From: Gilliamella sp. App6-5 | GTDB lineage: Bacteria; Pseudomonadota; Gammaproteobacteria; Enterobacterales; Orbaceae | Assembly: GCF_001690525.1 (NCBI RefSeq) | Contig: NZ_LZGT01000074.1 | Coordinates: 1 to 64,000, forward strand | Direction of reading: 5' to 3' | Length of the DNA stretch: 64,000 nt | Part shown: positions 28,394 through 37,769 of the stretch, piece by piece | How the letters are laid out: each line of letters begins with the position of its first letter | Numbering within the stretch: position 1 is the stretch's first letter | Program-made: the position numbers and the translations under genes | The notes under the pieces: generated by a model | What the model was told of the DNA's origin: nothing | The model's database searches: none | What the model saw: the letters and a program-made list of their open reading frames with translations, nothing else

Positions 28394-28754
28394 TGGGATA
28401 AGATGAAAGTTATTTTTTGTTAGTACTATTTGTATTGGGATGTCGTGCAATTGTTTTTCTTTGTACTATGGTAGATACAAGTCAGTCGGTTGTCTTGGTG
28501 TGACTAAATCAAAAGCCATTCGCACCCAGTTAAAAACTAACAATCTAAAATGCGCATGTCACTGATTTAGCCATATTCCCTTAATTTCGTCCCTTTTGTT
28601 AGCAAGTTGGCATGACAATTTTAAATTGAAAACCTTAGGTGATGAAGTAAAAAGCAGTATTAACGTTTAATCTTACTATTTTGCATATTATGCCAAGCAT
28701 TTAAACTGTAATAAATCAAATTAACACTGAAGTATTAAAGTGCACAGCAAACAG
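28394..28754. other. gene-free DNA before the IS481 relic
   Basis: About 360 bp without an intact frame. It lies where the rest of a minus-strand IS481 transposase should be, downstream of the surviving N-terminal frame, so it may be decayed transposon DNA. I could not match it convincingly to any transposase region. Confidence 0.35.
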
Positions 28755-28965
28755 TTACAACATCGTTACACCAATTGCTTGGTTATTCTTATGAATAACT
28801 GTATAACATTTAGCTAAATCGGTGATGGTTATTTCTTCTTTATGATAGAGGCGCCATATCTCTTGTTTATGATAAGAAGTTAGTTTTGTTGTTTTATGTA
28901 TCTTCATTACCGTAGTTTTTCTTAATTACTGTAAACAACGGGAATAATTCCTACACATAGTATAT
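28755..28965 (-). mobile_element. IS481-family left end with transposase N-terminus
   Basis: On the minus strand a left end (TGTAGGAATTATTCCCGTTG near 28962) is followed by an ATG at 28907 opening a 50-codon frame: MKIHKTTKLTSYHKQEIWRL (20 residues), then YHKEEITITDLAKCYTVIHK, and a stop at 28755. This is the N-terminal helix-turn-helix of IS481-type transposases, better preserved than in the other relics of this window. The remainder is lost. It ends about 10 bp from the first CRISPR repeat. Confidence 0.75.
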
Positions 28966-28973
28966 AAATTATT

Positions 28974-29302
28974 TTTCTAAACCGCCTATACGGCGGTGAA
29001 CGGATCTAATAGATAACAGCATTACCGAACCATTTTCTAAACCGCCTATACGGCGGTGAACAAAATGCAAAATAATAGCTATGGCAGAACGCAATTTCTA
29101 AACCGCCTATACGGCGGTGAACATAAATAATGTCGAGGTGCTGATAGATGAATATTTCTAAACCGCCTATACGGCGGTGAACAACGAACTGATGAGTGGT
29201 TTAAGGCTAGATTATTTCTAAACCGCCTATACGGCGGTGAACTCATCAATGTATAAATCGAATGTCACAATCCATTTCTAAACCGCCTATACGGCGGTGA
29301 AC
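28974..29302 (-). CRISPR. subtype I-F CRISPR array, 6 repeats and 5 spacers
   Basis: Six identical 28-nt repeats start at 28974, 29034, 29095, 29155, 29215 and 29275. They are separated by five unique spacers of 32, 33, 32, 32 and 32 nt. Read on the minus strand the repeat begins GTTCACCGCCGTATAGGCGG and ends TTTAGAAA; its CCGCC...GGCGG palindrome with GTTCAC start and AGAAA end is the I-F type. By that orientation the leader is at the high-coordinate end. All repeats are identical, including the one at 28974, so there is no worn trailer repeat. No cas gene is in the window. No spacer matched other parts of the window by eye. Confidence 0.95.
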
Positions 29303-29470
29303 TAGAAGCCAATATACTATAAAGCTTGTTTGGCAAAAGACAAATAAGATTTTTATTTTTAAAAACCCTTTTTTATCATCAACACTTAATTCTTTGTTTT
29401 TATTTACTTTTATTTATTGATAAAAAAAAGGGTTAGATGAATTTTTCATTTTTTGACAATGAGCAAATAT
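29303..29470 (-). promoter_or_regulatory. probable CRISPR leader
   Basis: AT-rich DNA adjoining the repeat at the end predicted to be leader-proximal. It contains a long inverted repeat: AACCCTTTTTTATCA at 29364-29378 and TGATAAAAAAAAGGGTT at 29418-29434, with 39 bases between. This could fold or bind a DNA-bending protein such as IHF during spacer acquisition, or be a terminator. The following 29471-29636 holds nothing recognisable apart from the GNAT promoter region. Confidence 0.5.
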
Positions 29471-29636
29471 TATTGTAAAAATAACAGTTAGGTAGAAAAT
29501 TGATTTTATTTGTTTTTTATTTTCCCATAAACTATTGATACGTTGTATTTTCCTCACGATAAAAATATCCCTTATTGCCTACAATCAATAATAAAATTAC
29601 AATAATTTTTCTTTAAACCACTTACAGCAAAAAAAT

Positions 29637-30131
29637 ATGATCACTTACCACGATGCTACATTAGAAGATTTACCATTTATTGTCGATGTTTATAATTCAA
29701 CAATTGCTGGTCGCCAAGTGACTGCCGATACAGTGCCTGTTTCTGTTGAAAGTCGGTTGGAATGGTTTCACCAGCATAACCCTAAAAATCGTCCACTTTG
29801 GTTAATTAAATATCAAGATAGATCTTGTGGTTGGATTAGTTTATCTTCGTTTTATGGTCGCCCCGCTTTTTATAAAACCGTCGAGATTAGCTTATATCTT
29901 CATCAAGATTTTCGTGGTAAAAAAATTGGTCAATTTATGGTGAATAAAATCGAACAATTTGCCAAACAAGCTGGAATTGAGGCAATTTTTAGCTATGTGT
30001 TTCGACATAATTTACCTAGTGTTAATTTATTTAAAAAAATGCAATATCAACAATGGGGGCTTCTTCCAAAAATTGCAGAATTAGATAATGTTCAGCGTGA
30101 TTTAATGATATGGGGTAAACGGTTAGATTAA
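29637..30131 (+). CDS. GNAT family N-acetyltransferase, phosphinothricin-acetyltransferase-like
   Basis: A 164-residue GNAT enzyme. It has the PAT/MnaT-type start (YHDATLEDLPFIVDVYNSTI) with the following VSVESRLEWFHQH. The acetyl-CoA loop motif is DFRGKKIGQFMVNKIEQFAK, and the C-terminal N-x-P-S-V-N-L-F-K-K-M motif ends the fold. Relatives acetylate amino acids or their analogues such as methionine sulfoximine; the real substrate is unknown. It is a single gene next to the CRISPR leader and before the rhomboid gene. Confidence 0.87.
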   Translation: MITYHDATLEDLPFIVDVYNSTIAGRQVTADTVPVSVESRLEWFHQHNPKNRPLWLIKYQDRSCGWISLSSFYGRPAFYKTVEISLYLHQDFRGKKIGQFMVNKIEQFAKQAGIEAIFSYVFRHNLPSVNLFKKMQYQQWGLLPKIAELDNVQRDLMIWGKRLD

Positions 30132-30175
30132 CCCACCTATTATCAATAAAATTCAACTATTCAAAAGGATTTTTA

Positions 30176-30907
30176 ATGAGTACCTTAAATGATATTAAAT
30201 ATTACGCTAGTCAATCTAAAATCACCTCGACTTTAGTGCTGATAAATATCCTTTGCTTTTTTGTCTTCCGATTACTTGATAGTCGTGGTTTTTCGACGCT
30301 TTATGAAAATCACTTTCTGATTGATTGGGGTGCCGATGTTGCAATATTGACCTTTTCTGGCCAATATTGGCGTATGTTCACCAATTTATTTATGCATGTC
30401 GGTTTTACCCATTTAGCTATGAATATGCTGGCATTATGGAGCATTGGGCCAATTTTAGAAAAGCGTATCCCCCGCATAGCTTTTTTGGGTATTTATCTTT
30501 TTTCAGGTCTAGTGGGAAGCTTATCAAGTGATATAGCTACCATTAATCAAAATATAATCAGTTGTGGTGCTTCGGGTGCTATTTTAGGCATTATTACCGC
30601 CTTACTAGCTTATTGCTTAGTGTTTAAGGCTAATATACAAGAAATGCCAGTCAAAGCGATGCTGATCAGTTTAATTTTGACGGCAGGATTAGGCTTATTA
30701 CCTTCGATCGACAATATGGCACATATCGGTGGCGCTTGCGCTGGGTTTGTGCTTGGTGGGCTGATTTCGTTATGCATTAAAACGTTCAAATATCCAAGCA
30801 AGTTAACCTTACTTATTATTAGTTTACTATTTATTGTTACGGCATTAGGGTTATATATAGTCTATATGCACTATGCTTTACCCAGTGATTATGATATTTA
30901 CAATTAA
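30176..30907 (+). CDS. rhomboid family intramembrane serine protease
   Basis: A 243-residue membrane protein with the six-helix rhomboid core plus one extra C-terminal helix. The catalytic Ser133 is in SCGASGAILGI, and the partner His183 is in NMAHIGGACAGFVLGG. The HVGFTHLAMNMLALWSIGPI block (helix 2, with H and N of the oxyanion site) and the WR motif of loop 1 (QYWRMFTNLF) are present. Substrates are unknown. It ends at a strong bidirectional terminator. Confidence 0.92.
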   Translation: MSTLNDIKYYASQSKITSTLVLINILCFFVFRLLDSRGFSTLYENHFLIDWGADVAILTFSGQYWRMFTNLFMHVGFTHLAMNMLALWSIGPILEKRIPRIAFLGIYLFSGLVGSLSSDIATINQNIISCGASGAILGIITALLAYCLVFKANIQEMPVKAMLISLILTAGLGLLPSIDNMAHIGGACAGFVLGGLISLCIKTFKYPSKLTLLIISLLFIVTALGLYIVYMHYALPSDYDIYN

Positions 30908-30910
30908 AAA

Positions 30911-30952
30911 CAAAAAGGCACTGATGATAAACAATCAAACAGTGCCTTTTTA
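30911..30952. terminator. bidirectional terminator between rhomboid gene and lolE
   Basis: AAAAAGGCACTG pairs with CAGTGCCTTTTT around a 17-base loop. The A-run and T-run on either side make it usable from both strands, fitting the convergent genes. Confidence 0.88.
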
Positions 30953-30964
30953 TGCAGCTCAATT

Positions 30965-32203
30965 CTAGAAACTATTTAAGATTCGAGCTGGTTCGACTTT
31001 ACAAGCTCGCCTAGCGGGATAATAGCTGGCAATTAAGCTAAGTAACATGGAAGTTATAAACACTACCAACACATCAAATAGATGAATTTCCGAGGGTAAA
31101 AAATCGATAAAATAGATATTACTATTTAAAATTTTGTGCCCCATTAATGACTCAACAATTCCCATAATATTAGACAGTTGCCAAGACAATACCACGCCTA
31201 AAATTACCCCGATTAAGCTACCAATTAATCCAGAAATCACCCCATACCAAATAAAAATATATTTAATTAGTTGGTTGGTTGCACCTAGCGTTTTTAATAT
31301 AGCAATATCGCGCTGTTTATCTTTTACGGCAATAACTAAAGTTGATACAATATTAAAACAAGCAACGCCAATAACCACAATCATGGCCAGATACATGATT
31401 TGCCTGATCATTTGAATATCACGATACATAAAGCCAAATGAGTTTTCCCAACTATTAAATGATAGGTTTTCTTCTAGATTCAACGAGGCTTGTCCAATAA
31501 TCTGATTAGCTTGGTAAACATTATTTACATTAATCATGATCCCTGTGACACTGTCACTTATATCAAGTAACTTTTGTGCATCGGTTAAGGGTAGTAAGGC
31601 GACATTATTGCTTAAACTACCGCTTAACTCTAATATACCTACCACCTGCAAACGAACCCTTTTCGGTGGCTTAAGTTGGTTTGGAGTACTCGAAGCAGGA
31701 ATTAATAAAGAAACCCATCCTCCTTCGCTCACCGACAAGCTTTTGGCAATTCCCGCACCAATAATGATGCGTTGGCTATCAGGTTTGAAATCTTGCCATT
31801 TATTATTCAGCACATAATTAGGCAGTGCACTGATTTGCTTTTCTTGTTCAGGATCAATCCCTTGTACTTCAACAGCACCGAGTTTACTACCATTTTCAAT
31901 AAGCCCAGTAAAACTTACAAAGGGTACTGCCGATACAATATTGTTACTGTTTGTAAGCTCTTGTTGCACATGACGCCAATTATCTAAATTGCCATATTCT
32001 GGATATAATTGACCATGCGGTACGACCGATAAAACACGATTATGTAGCTCCCGCTCAAAGCCATTCATAGCACTTAACCCAATAATTAATGCAGCAATAC
32101 CAATAGCAATACTGAGTGTTGAAATAATCGAAATTAACGACACCATACCACTTTTGCGACGTCCTTTCCGAAATTTGAGAGCGGTAATTAAAGATAAATT
32201 CAT
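30965..32203 (-). CDS. lolE: lipoprotein-releasing ABC permease LolE
   Basis: LolE is one of the two permease subunits of the LolCDE complex, which extracts mature lipoproteins from the inner membrane. It has 412 residues and four membrane helices (about 25-48, 270-295, 315-345 and 375-400) with a large periplasmic domain. The N-terminal LITALKFRKGRRKSGMVSLI and the MacB/FtsX-like stretch DKQRDIAILKTLGATNQLIK are typical. Last gene of the lolCDE operon, 1 bp after lolD. Confidence 0.92.
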   Translation of the reverse strand: MNLSLITALKFRKGRRKSGMVSLISIISTLSIAIGIAALIIGLSAMNGFERELHNRVLSVVPHGQLYPEYGNLDNWRHVQQELTNSNNIVSAVPFVSFTGLIENGSKLGAVEVQGIDPEQEKQISALPNYVLNNKWQDFKPDSQRIIIGAGIAKSLSVSEGGWVSLLIPASSTPNQLKPPKRVRLQVVGILELSGSLSNNVALLPLTDAQKLLDISDSVTGIMINVNNVYQANQIIGQASLNLEENLSFNSWENSFGFMYRDIQMIRQIMYLAMIVVIGVACFNIVSTLVIAVKDKQRDIAILKTLGATNQLIKYIFIWYGVISGLIGSLIGVILGVVLSWQLSNIMGIVESLMGHKILNSNIYFIDFLPSEIHLFDVLVVFITSMLLSLIASYYPARRACKVEPARILNSF

Positions 32204-32204
32204 A

Positions 32205-32921
32205 TTAATTATCCATTAATTGATTATCTGATAATGCGCTATCAGAAAGTTGCCCATCTCTCATTACCCATTGTTTATCAAGTTTATTGGCTAATTCAAG
32301 ATCATGTGTAACAACCAAAAACGCGGTACCGTGTTCACGGTTTAATTTAATCAACAGTTCAAAAATAGAATCTGCCGTTGATTTGTCAAGGTTACCCGTT
32401 GGCTCATCAGCCATCACTAAGGCTGGGTTATTAATTAATGCACGCCCTATTGCCACGCGTTGACGTTCCCCTCCCGAAAGTTCAGAAGGTCGATGATGAG
32501 CTCGTTTGACTAAGTTAACTGACTCTAGCATTGCCATAGCCCGCTTTTTAGCTTCATTTGGCGACACACCGCCAATTAACAATGGCATCGTCACATTTTC
32601 AAGTGCCGTAAAATCAGGCAATAAATGGTGAAATTGATAAACGAAACCGATTTCTTGATTGCGTAGACGTGCCTTTTCTTGTTCAGATAATTGACTTAGC
32701 TGATGAGAATTAAAGATAATCTCGCCTGAGGTTGGTTTATCAAGTCCACCAAGTAAATGCAATAAGGTACTTTTACCTGAACCGGAACTCCCAATAATGG
32801 CGAGTAATGATTTTGGATAAATATCAAACGAGACATTTTTTAATACCTCGGTCACCATTTTGCCTTCTTTATAAGTTTTATAAAGATTTTTAGCTGAAAG
32901 CAATTTTTCTGTATTATTCAT
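32205..32921 (-). CDS. lolD: lipoprotein-releasing ABC ATPase LolD
   Basis: The ATPase that powers lipoprotein extraction by LolC and LolE. It has 238 residues, Walker [10 protein letters not shown], the Q-loop region [20 protein letters not shown] (Lol-specific FHHLLPDF), signature LSGGERQR and Walker [12 protein letters not shown]. The start overlaps the end of lolC by 8 bp, indicating translational coupling. Confidence 0.95.
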   Translation of the reverse strand: MNNTEKLLSAKNLYKTYKEGKMVTEVLKNVSFDIYPKSLLAIIGSSGSGKSTLLHLLGGLDKPTSGEIIFNSHQLSQLSEQEKARLRNQEIGFVYQFHHLLPDFTALENVTMPLLIGGVSPNEAKKRAMAMLESVNLVKRAHHRPSELSGGERQRVAIGRALINNPALVMADEPTGNLDKSTADSIFELLIKLNREHGTAFLVVTHDLELANKLDKQWVMRDGQLSDSALSDNQLMDN

Positions 32922-34125
32922 AACGTAAAGCCTCGGCAGGTTGGATATTGGCGGCGCGATATGCAGGATAAAGAGTTGAAATTAAAGATAACATAAGCAA
33001 TCCGATAATAATAAAAATAATTTGCGTTGGTTCAACCAGTGACGGTAGCAAAATACCCGCTAAAGATAAACCTAACACTTGCATGATTTCATTTAAGTTA
33101 ACAGCAAGTAGCAATCCTACGGCACTACCTAATAGTGTACCGATTACGCCCGAACTTGCGCCTTGAATAATAAAAATTAACATAATTTTAAATCGTGATA
33201 GCCCTTGAGTTTTTAAAATAGCCACTTCACCTTGCTTCTCCATCACCAGTAAGCTTAACGAGGTAATAATATTAAAAGCGGCTACAATTACAATCAGGCT
33301 AATGAGTAATCCCATGACGTTTTTTTCCATTTTAATGGCTTGGAATAATTCACCACGTTTTGCTCGCCAATCGTTAAACACTAAGCCTTCAGGTAATTGA
33401 GTATTTGTTACTGATGCAATATCAAGTGGTTTGTCTAGAAACAGACGCCAACTGCTAATCATATTGGCTGGATAACGTAATAGATTTTTAGCGTCAGATC
33501 GATTGACATAAATAAGCGCTTGATTGATGTCATGGTTAACAGAAAACAACCCTACAATGTTAAATAAACGTTGCGACGGAATACGACCAACTGGAGTGAT
33601 TTGACTGGCATCTGTCACCATTAAGCGAATTTTATCACCAACGGTTACGCCTAATTGATTGGCTAATGTTTGTCCAATAATGACATTGTACTGCCCCGCT
33701 TGTAGATCAAATACCGATCCGCTATAGATATAATCATTGATAGGATCATTATCTTCTGATGTAATCCCCATCAACGTACTCACAGTAATACTTTGTTCAC
33801 TTTGTAATACCACATCGCTAGTGACTAAAGGCGTGATACGATTAACGCCTTTAATCTTTTCAAATGATGAACTAGGATTAGCATTTGGATCAAGTCTACC
33901 TTTAATAGAAGTGATTTGCGCCTGTGGAAAGAATCTTAGAATACTGTTTTGCATCTGGTCTTCTAATCCATTCATCACAGATAACACAACAATTAGACCA
34001 ATAGAACCCAGCATAATACCAATCATCGACAACCATGATACGAAGCGACCAAAGCCATCCGTTTTTTGGCCATAGACATAACGCAAACCAATATAAAATA
34101 CTAATGGACGAAATATTTTTGACAT
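32914..34125 (-). CDS. lolC: lipoprotein-releasing ABC permease LolC
   Basis: First gene of lolCDE and the permease that recruits the periplasmic carrier LolA. It has 403 residues with four membrane helices and a periplasmic domain of about 200 residues. The start [20 protein letters not shown] and the [20 protein letters not shown] coupling region are typical. The order C-D-E with separate, distinct C and E genes is the enterobacterial arrangement. Transcription starts in the 150-bp gap shared with mfd. Confidence 0.92.
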   Translation of the reverse strand: MSKIFRPLVFYIGLRYVYGQKTDGFGRFVSWLSMIGIMLGSIGLIVVLSVMNGLEDQMQNSILRFFPQAQITSIKGRLDPNANPSSSFEKIKGVNRITPLVTSDVVLQSEQSITVSTLMGITSEDNDPINDYIYSGSVFDLQAGQYNVIIGQTLANQLGVTVGDKIRLMVTDASQITPVGRIPSQRLFNIVGLFSVNHDINQALIYVNRSDAKNLLRYPANMISSWRLFLDKPLDIASVTNTQLPEGLVFNDWRAKRGELFQAIKMEKNVMGLLISLIVIVAAFNIITSLSLLVMEKQGEVAILKTQGLSRFKIMLIFIIQGASSGVIGTLLGSAVGLLLAVNLNEIMQVLGLSLAGILLPSLVEPTQIIFIIIGLLMLSLISTLYPAYRAANIQPAEALRYE

Positions 34126-34274
34126 AAACGTATATATTACCTGAAACTTTTTGACAAAGTTTTGCTAGTTAAATGCAAGGTGCTTATCATACAGGATTAA
34201 ACAGTTATAGAAAACAACCACGTACTTACGTTATAATCTGGTGATAATTTTTCAACGATATCAACAAATTCATC

Positions 34275-37200
34275 ATGCCTAAAACAGTTAATATTTCAAA
34301 CATAATTCCCCAAAAGTCAGGTGAAGTAAAGCAAATTGGGCAGCTTGTTGGCTCATCCTTATCACAATTTTGTGCCCAAGCAATAGACGCGCATGAAGGT
34401 TTAGTTGTGATTGTGACCGATGATATGCAACAAACCTCGCGTATTCACGAAGAACTTAAACAATTTTCACCATTTCCTTCTATTATCTTTCCTGACTGGG
34501 AAACATTGCCTTATGATAGCTTCTCGCCCCATCAAGATATCGTATCAGAACGCCTGTCTTGCCTTTATCATCTTGGACATTTAACCAAAGGGGCATTAAT
34601 TTTGCCCATTAATACCTTAATGCAAAAAGTTTGCCCACAAAGCTATTTGGGTGGACACGTGTTTATGATGAAAAAAGGCTTACAAATTAGTCGTGAACAT
34701 TTACGTCTTCAACTTGAAAATGCTGGTTATCGCTCAGTCAGCCAAGTAATGGAGCATGGCGAATATGCCACTCGTGGTGCTTTGTTTGATATCTACCCTA
34801 TGGGCAGTGATAAACCCTATCGTATCGATTTTTTTGATGATGAGATCGACAGCATTCGCACTTTTGATGTTGAAACGCAGCGCACCTTTGATGAAATCGC
34901 TGAAATACAATTGCTACCAGCGCACGAATTTCCTTTTGATAAAACGGCTATCGAACTGTTTCGTAGTCAATGGCGAGAACAATTTGAAGTCAGATTAGAT
35001 GCAGAAAGTATCTATCAACAAGTGAGCAAAAATATTTTGCCAACGGGTATTGAATATTGGCAAGCACTGTTTTTTAACGAACCATTAACACCACTATTTT
35101 CTTATTTTTTAGCTAATACCTTAATTATCAATACTGTTAATATTGAGCAATATGCTAATAAGTATTGGCAAGACATTACTCAGCGTTATGAAAGTCGCAA
35201 AGTCGATCCTATGCGACCATTACTTGCACCAAGTGTTATTTGGTCTAAAACTGACGAAATTTTTGCCAATTTTAAAAACTATCCAAGAATGGTTGTATCG
35301 CATGTGGCAACAACTGAATCAAGTAAAAATATTAATTTACCTTATGCAACATTGCCTAACATTGCTATTGAGATCCAACAAAAAGATCCTTATTTGCAAT
35401 TTCAAAAATTTGTTGATGATTTTTCAGGAAAAATCATCTTTTCGGTTGAATCAGAAGGACGCAAAGAAGCTTTACAAGAAATTCTTGGCAGAATTCGTAT
35501 TCATCCAACTACCATCAAGCAGCTCGATGAACCCAACAATGCGAATAGCCGATTTTATTTAATTGTTGGTGCTAGCGAGCAAGGTTTTATTAATCAGCAA
35601 GATAATTTTGCGTTTATTACCGAAAATGAGTTACTAGGTCGACGTGTTATTCGTCGTAAAAAAGAAAGTAAACTAGCCATCAATACCGATTCACTTATTC
35701 GAAGTTTAGCTGAACTCACACCAGGTAAACCCGTTGTTCATTTAGAACATGGTGTCGGTCGCTATGCAGGGCTCACCACATTAGAAACAGGCGGAATTAC
35801 GGCAGAATATCTCATTTTGTTATATGCTAATGAAACCAAACTTTATGTGCCAGTTTCGTCATTAAACTTAATAAGTCGTTACTCAGGTGGCGATGAAGAA
35901 AACGCCCCACTGAATAAATTAGGCACTGATGCTTGGAGTAAGGCTCGGCAAAAAGCGGCCGAAAAAGTGCGTGATGTCGCAGCGGAGTTACTCGATATCT
36001 ATGCTGAACGTGAAAGCAAACCTGGATTTCAATTTCAACAAGACCGTGAGCAATATGAACTATTTTGCCAAGGATTCCCTTATCAAGAAACTGATGATCA
36101 ACAAAATGCTATTGGTGCAGTCATTGGCGACATGTGCTCGCCTTATGCCATGGACCGATTAGTCTGCGGTGATGTGGGTTTTGGTAAAACCGAAGTTGCT
36201 ATTCGTGCTGCGTTTTTAGCCGTGATTAATCATAAACAAACAGCTGTTTTAGTGCCAACAACCCTGCTTGCTGAACAACACTACGAAAGCTTTTGCGACC
36301 GTTTCGCCAATTGGCCTATCCGTATAGAGAGTCTGTCTCGCTTCAAAACAGCCAAACAACAAAAAGCCATTATAGAAGCTCTTGGCGAAGGCAAAATTGA
36401 TATTGTGATTGGTACGCATAAATTGCTACAAGAAGATATCAAATGGAAAGATTTAGGTTTACTAATTGTTGATGAAGAACACCGCTTTGGCGTTCGTCAA
36501 AAAGAACGCATTAAAGCAATGCGAGCAAATATCGATATTTTAACGCTAACAGCAACCCCAATTCCACGAACGCTAAACATGGCAATGAGTGGTATGCGAG
36601 ATCTTTCGATTATCGCAACGCCACCTGCTCGACGACTGGCGGTAAAAACCTTTGTTCGAGAATATGATGATCTTGTGATTAGAGAAGCCATTTTACGTGA
36701 AATTTTACGTGGTGGTCAGATTTATTATTTACACAATGACATCTCTGATATCGAAAAAGTCAGCGAAAAACTGGCAGAACTGGTGCCCGAAGCACGCATT
36801 ACCATTGGACATGGGCAAATGCATGAACGCGACTTAGAACGTGTGATGAATGACTTTCATCATCAACGCTTTAACATACTTGTTTGTACTACCATTGTTG
36901 AAACCGGTATCGACATCCCTAACGCCAATACTATTATTATTGATCGTGCCGATAAATTCGGTTTAGCTCAGTTGCATCAACTCAGGGGGCGAGTTGGACG
37001 TTCTTACCATCAAGCCTATGCTTATTTATTAACGCCACACCCTAAATTACTCACTAAAGATGCTAAAAAGCGCTTAGATGCGATCGCCTCCCTAGAAGAT
37101 TTAGGTGCAGGTTTTGCCTTAGCTACGCACGATCTTGAAATTCGGGGTGCAGGCGAGCTATTAGGTAGTGATCAAAGTGGACAAATTGAAACTATTGGCT

Positions 37201-37733
37201 TTAACCTTTATATTGAACTGCTTGATGATGCGGTCAAATCACTAAAAGAAGGCAAAGAACCCACACTGGAATCATTACTTAATAGCCAACAAACCGAAGT
37301 AGAATTAAGATTGCCAACATTAATCCCTGATGACTTTATTCCCGATGTCAATACACGCTTATCACTATATAAACGTATTGCAAGCATCACCGATCTTGCC
37401 GAACTCACTGACATTCAAGTCGAAATGCGTGATCGCTTTGGTCAATTACCCGATGCCGTGCTGTTTTTATTAGAAACCACCAAAATCCGTTATCATGCAA
37501 GCCAATTGGGCATTACCAAAATCGAATTTGGTGAAAAAGGCGGTTATATTGAATTTGGGAGTGACAACAAGGTATCGGTCGATTATTTAATTGAAATAAT
37601 TCAAAAAGAACCAAAAAATTATCGCCTAGAAAATTCAAATCGATTAAAATTACAAAAATCAGAATTACAACGCATCGATCGCATTGAATATATTAAAAAT
37701 TTATTGGTTGATTTTGCAAAACATCAAGAATAA
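34275..37733 (+). CDS. mfd: transcription-repair coupling factor Mfd
   Basis: Mfd removes RNA polymerase stalled at DNA lesions and recruits UvrA. Its 1152 residues are close to E. coli Mfd (1148). The order is: UvrB-like N-terminal region (LPYDSFSPHQDIVSERLSCL), RNA-polymerase-interacting region (PGKPVVHLEHGVGRYAGL), then RecG-like translocase with Walker A GDVGFGKTE near residue 632, DEEH box VDEEHRFGV, LTATPIPRT and QLRGRVGRS. The C-terminal D7 domain closes the protein. It diverges from lolC. The end of this gene has been duplicated at 39.4 kb. Confidence 0.97.
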   Translation: MPKTVNISNIIPQKSGEVKQIGQLVGSSLSQFCAQAIDAHEGLVVIVTDDMQQTSRIHEELKQFSPFPSIIFPDWETLPYDSFSPHQDIVSERLSCLYHLGHLTKGALILPINTLMQKVCPQSYLGGHVFMMKKGLQISREHLRLQLENAGYRSVSQVMEHGEYATRGALFDIYPMGSDKPYRIDFFDDEIDSIRTFDVETQRTFDEIAEIQLLPAHEFPFDKTAIELFRSQWREQFEVRLDAESIYQQVSKNILPTGIEYWQALFFNEPLTPLFSYFLANTLIINTVNIEQYANKYWQDITQRYESRKVDPMRPLLAPSVIWSKTDEIFANFKNYPRMVVSHVATTESSKNINLPYATLPNIAIEIQQKDPYLQFQKFVDDFSGKIIFSVESEGRKEALQEILGRIRIHPTTIKQLDEPNNANSRFYLIVGASEQGFINQQDNFAFITENELLGRRVIRRKKESKLAINTDSLIRSLAELTPGKPVVHLEHGVGRYAGLTTLETGGITAEYLILLYANETKLYVPVSSLNLISRYSGGDEENAPLNKLGTDAWSKARQKAAEKVRDVAAELLDIYAERESKPGFQFQQDREQYELFCQGFPYQETDDQQNAIGAVIGDMCSPYAMDRLVCGDVGFGKTEVAIRAAFLAVINHKQTAVLVPTTLLAEQHYESFCDRFANWPIRIESLSRFKTAKQQKAIIEALGEGKIDIVIGTHKLLQEDIKWKDLGLLIVDEEHRFGVRQKERIKAMRANIDILTLTATPIPRTLNMAMSGMRDLSIIATPPARRLAVKTFVREYDDLVIREAILREILRGGQIYYLHNDISDIEKVSEKLAELVPEARITIGHGQMHERDLERVMNDFHHQRFNILVCTTIVETGIDIPNANTIIIDRADKFGLAQLHQLRGRVGRSYHQAYAYLLTPHPKLLTKDAKKRLDAIASLEDLGAGFALATHDLEIRGAGELLGSDQSGQIETIGFNLYIELLDDAVKSLKEGKEPTLESLLNSQQTEVELRLPTLIPDDFIPDVNTRLSLYKRIASITDLAELTDIQVEMRDRFGQLPDAVLFLLETTKIRYHASQLGITKIEFGEKGGYIEFGSDNKVSVDYLIEIIQKEPKNYRLENSNRLKLQKSELQRIDRIEYIKNLLVDFAKHQE

Positions 37734-37769
37734 TATTTTGAAATATCATGAATAATTAAGAGAATCATA

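Noticed and set aside
29303-29636. cas genes beside the CRISPR array
   Set aside because: The region contains no open frame of useful length; the flanking genes are a GNAT enzyme and a DoxX protein, unrelated to CRISPR function.
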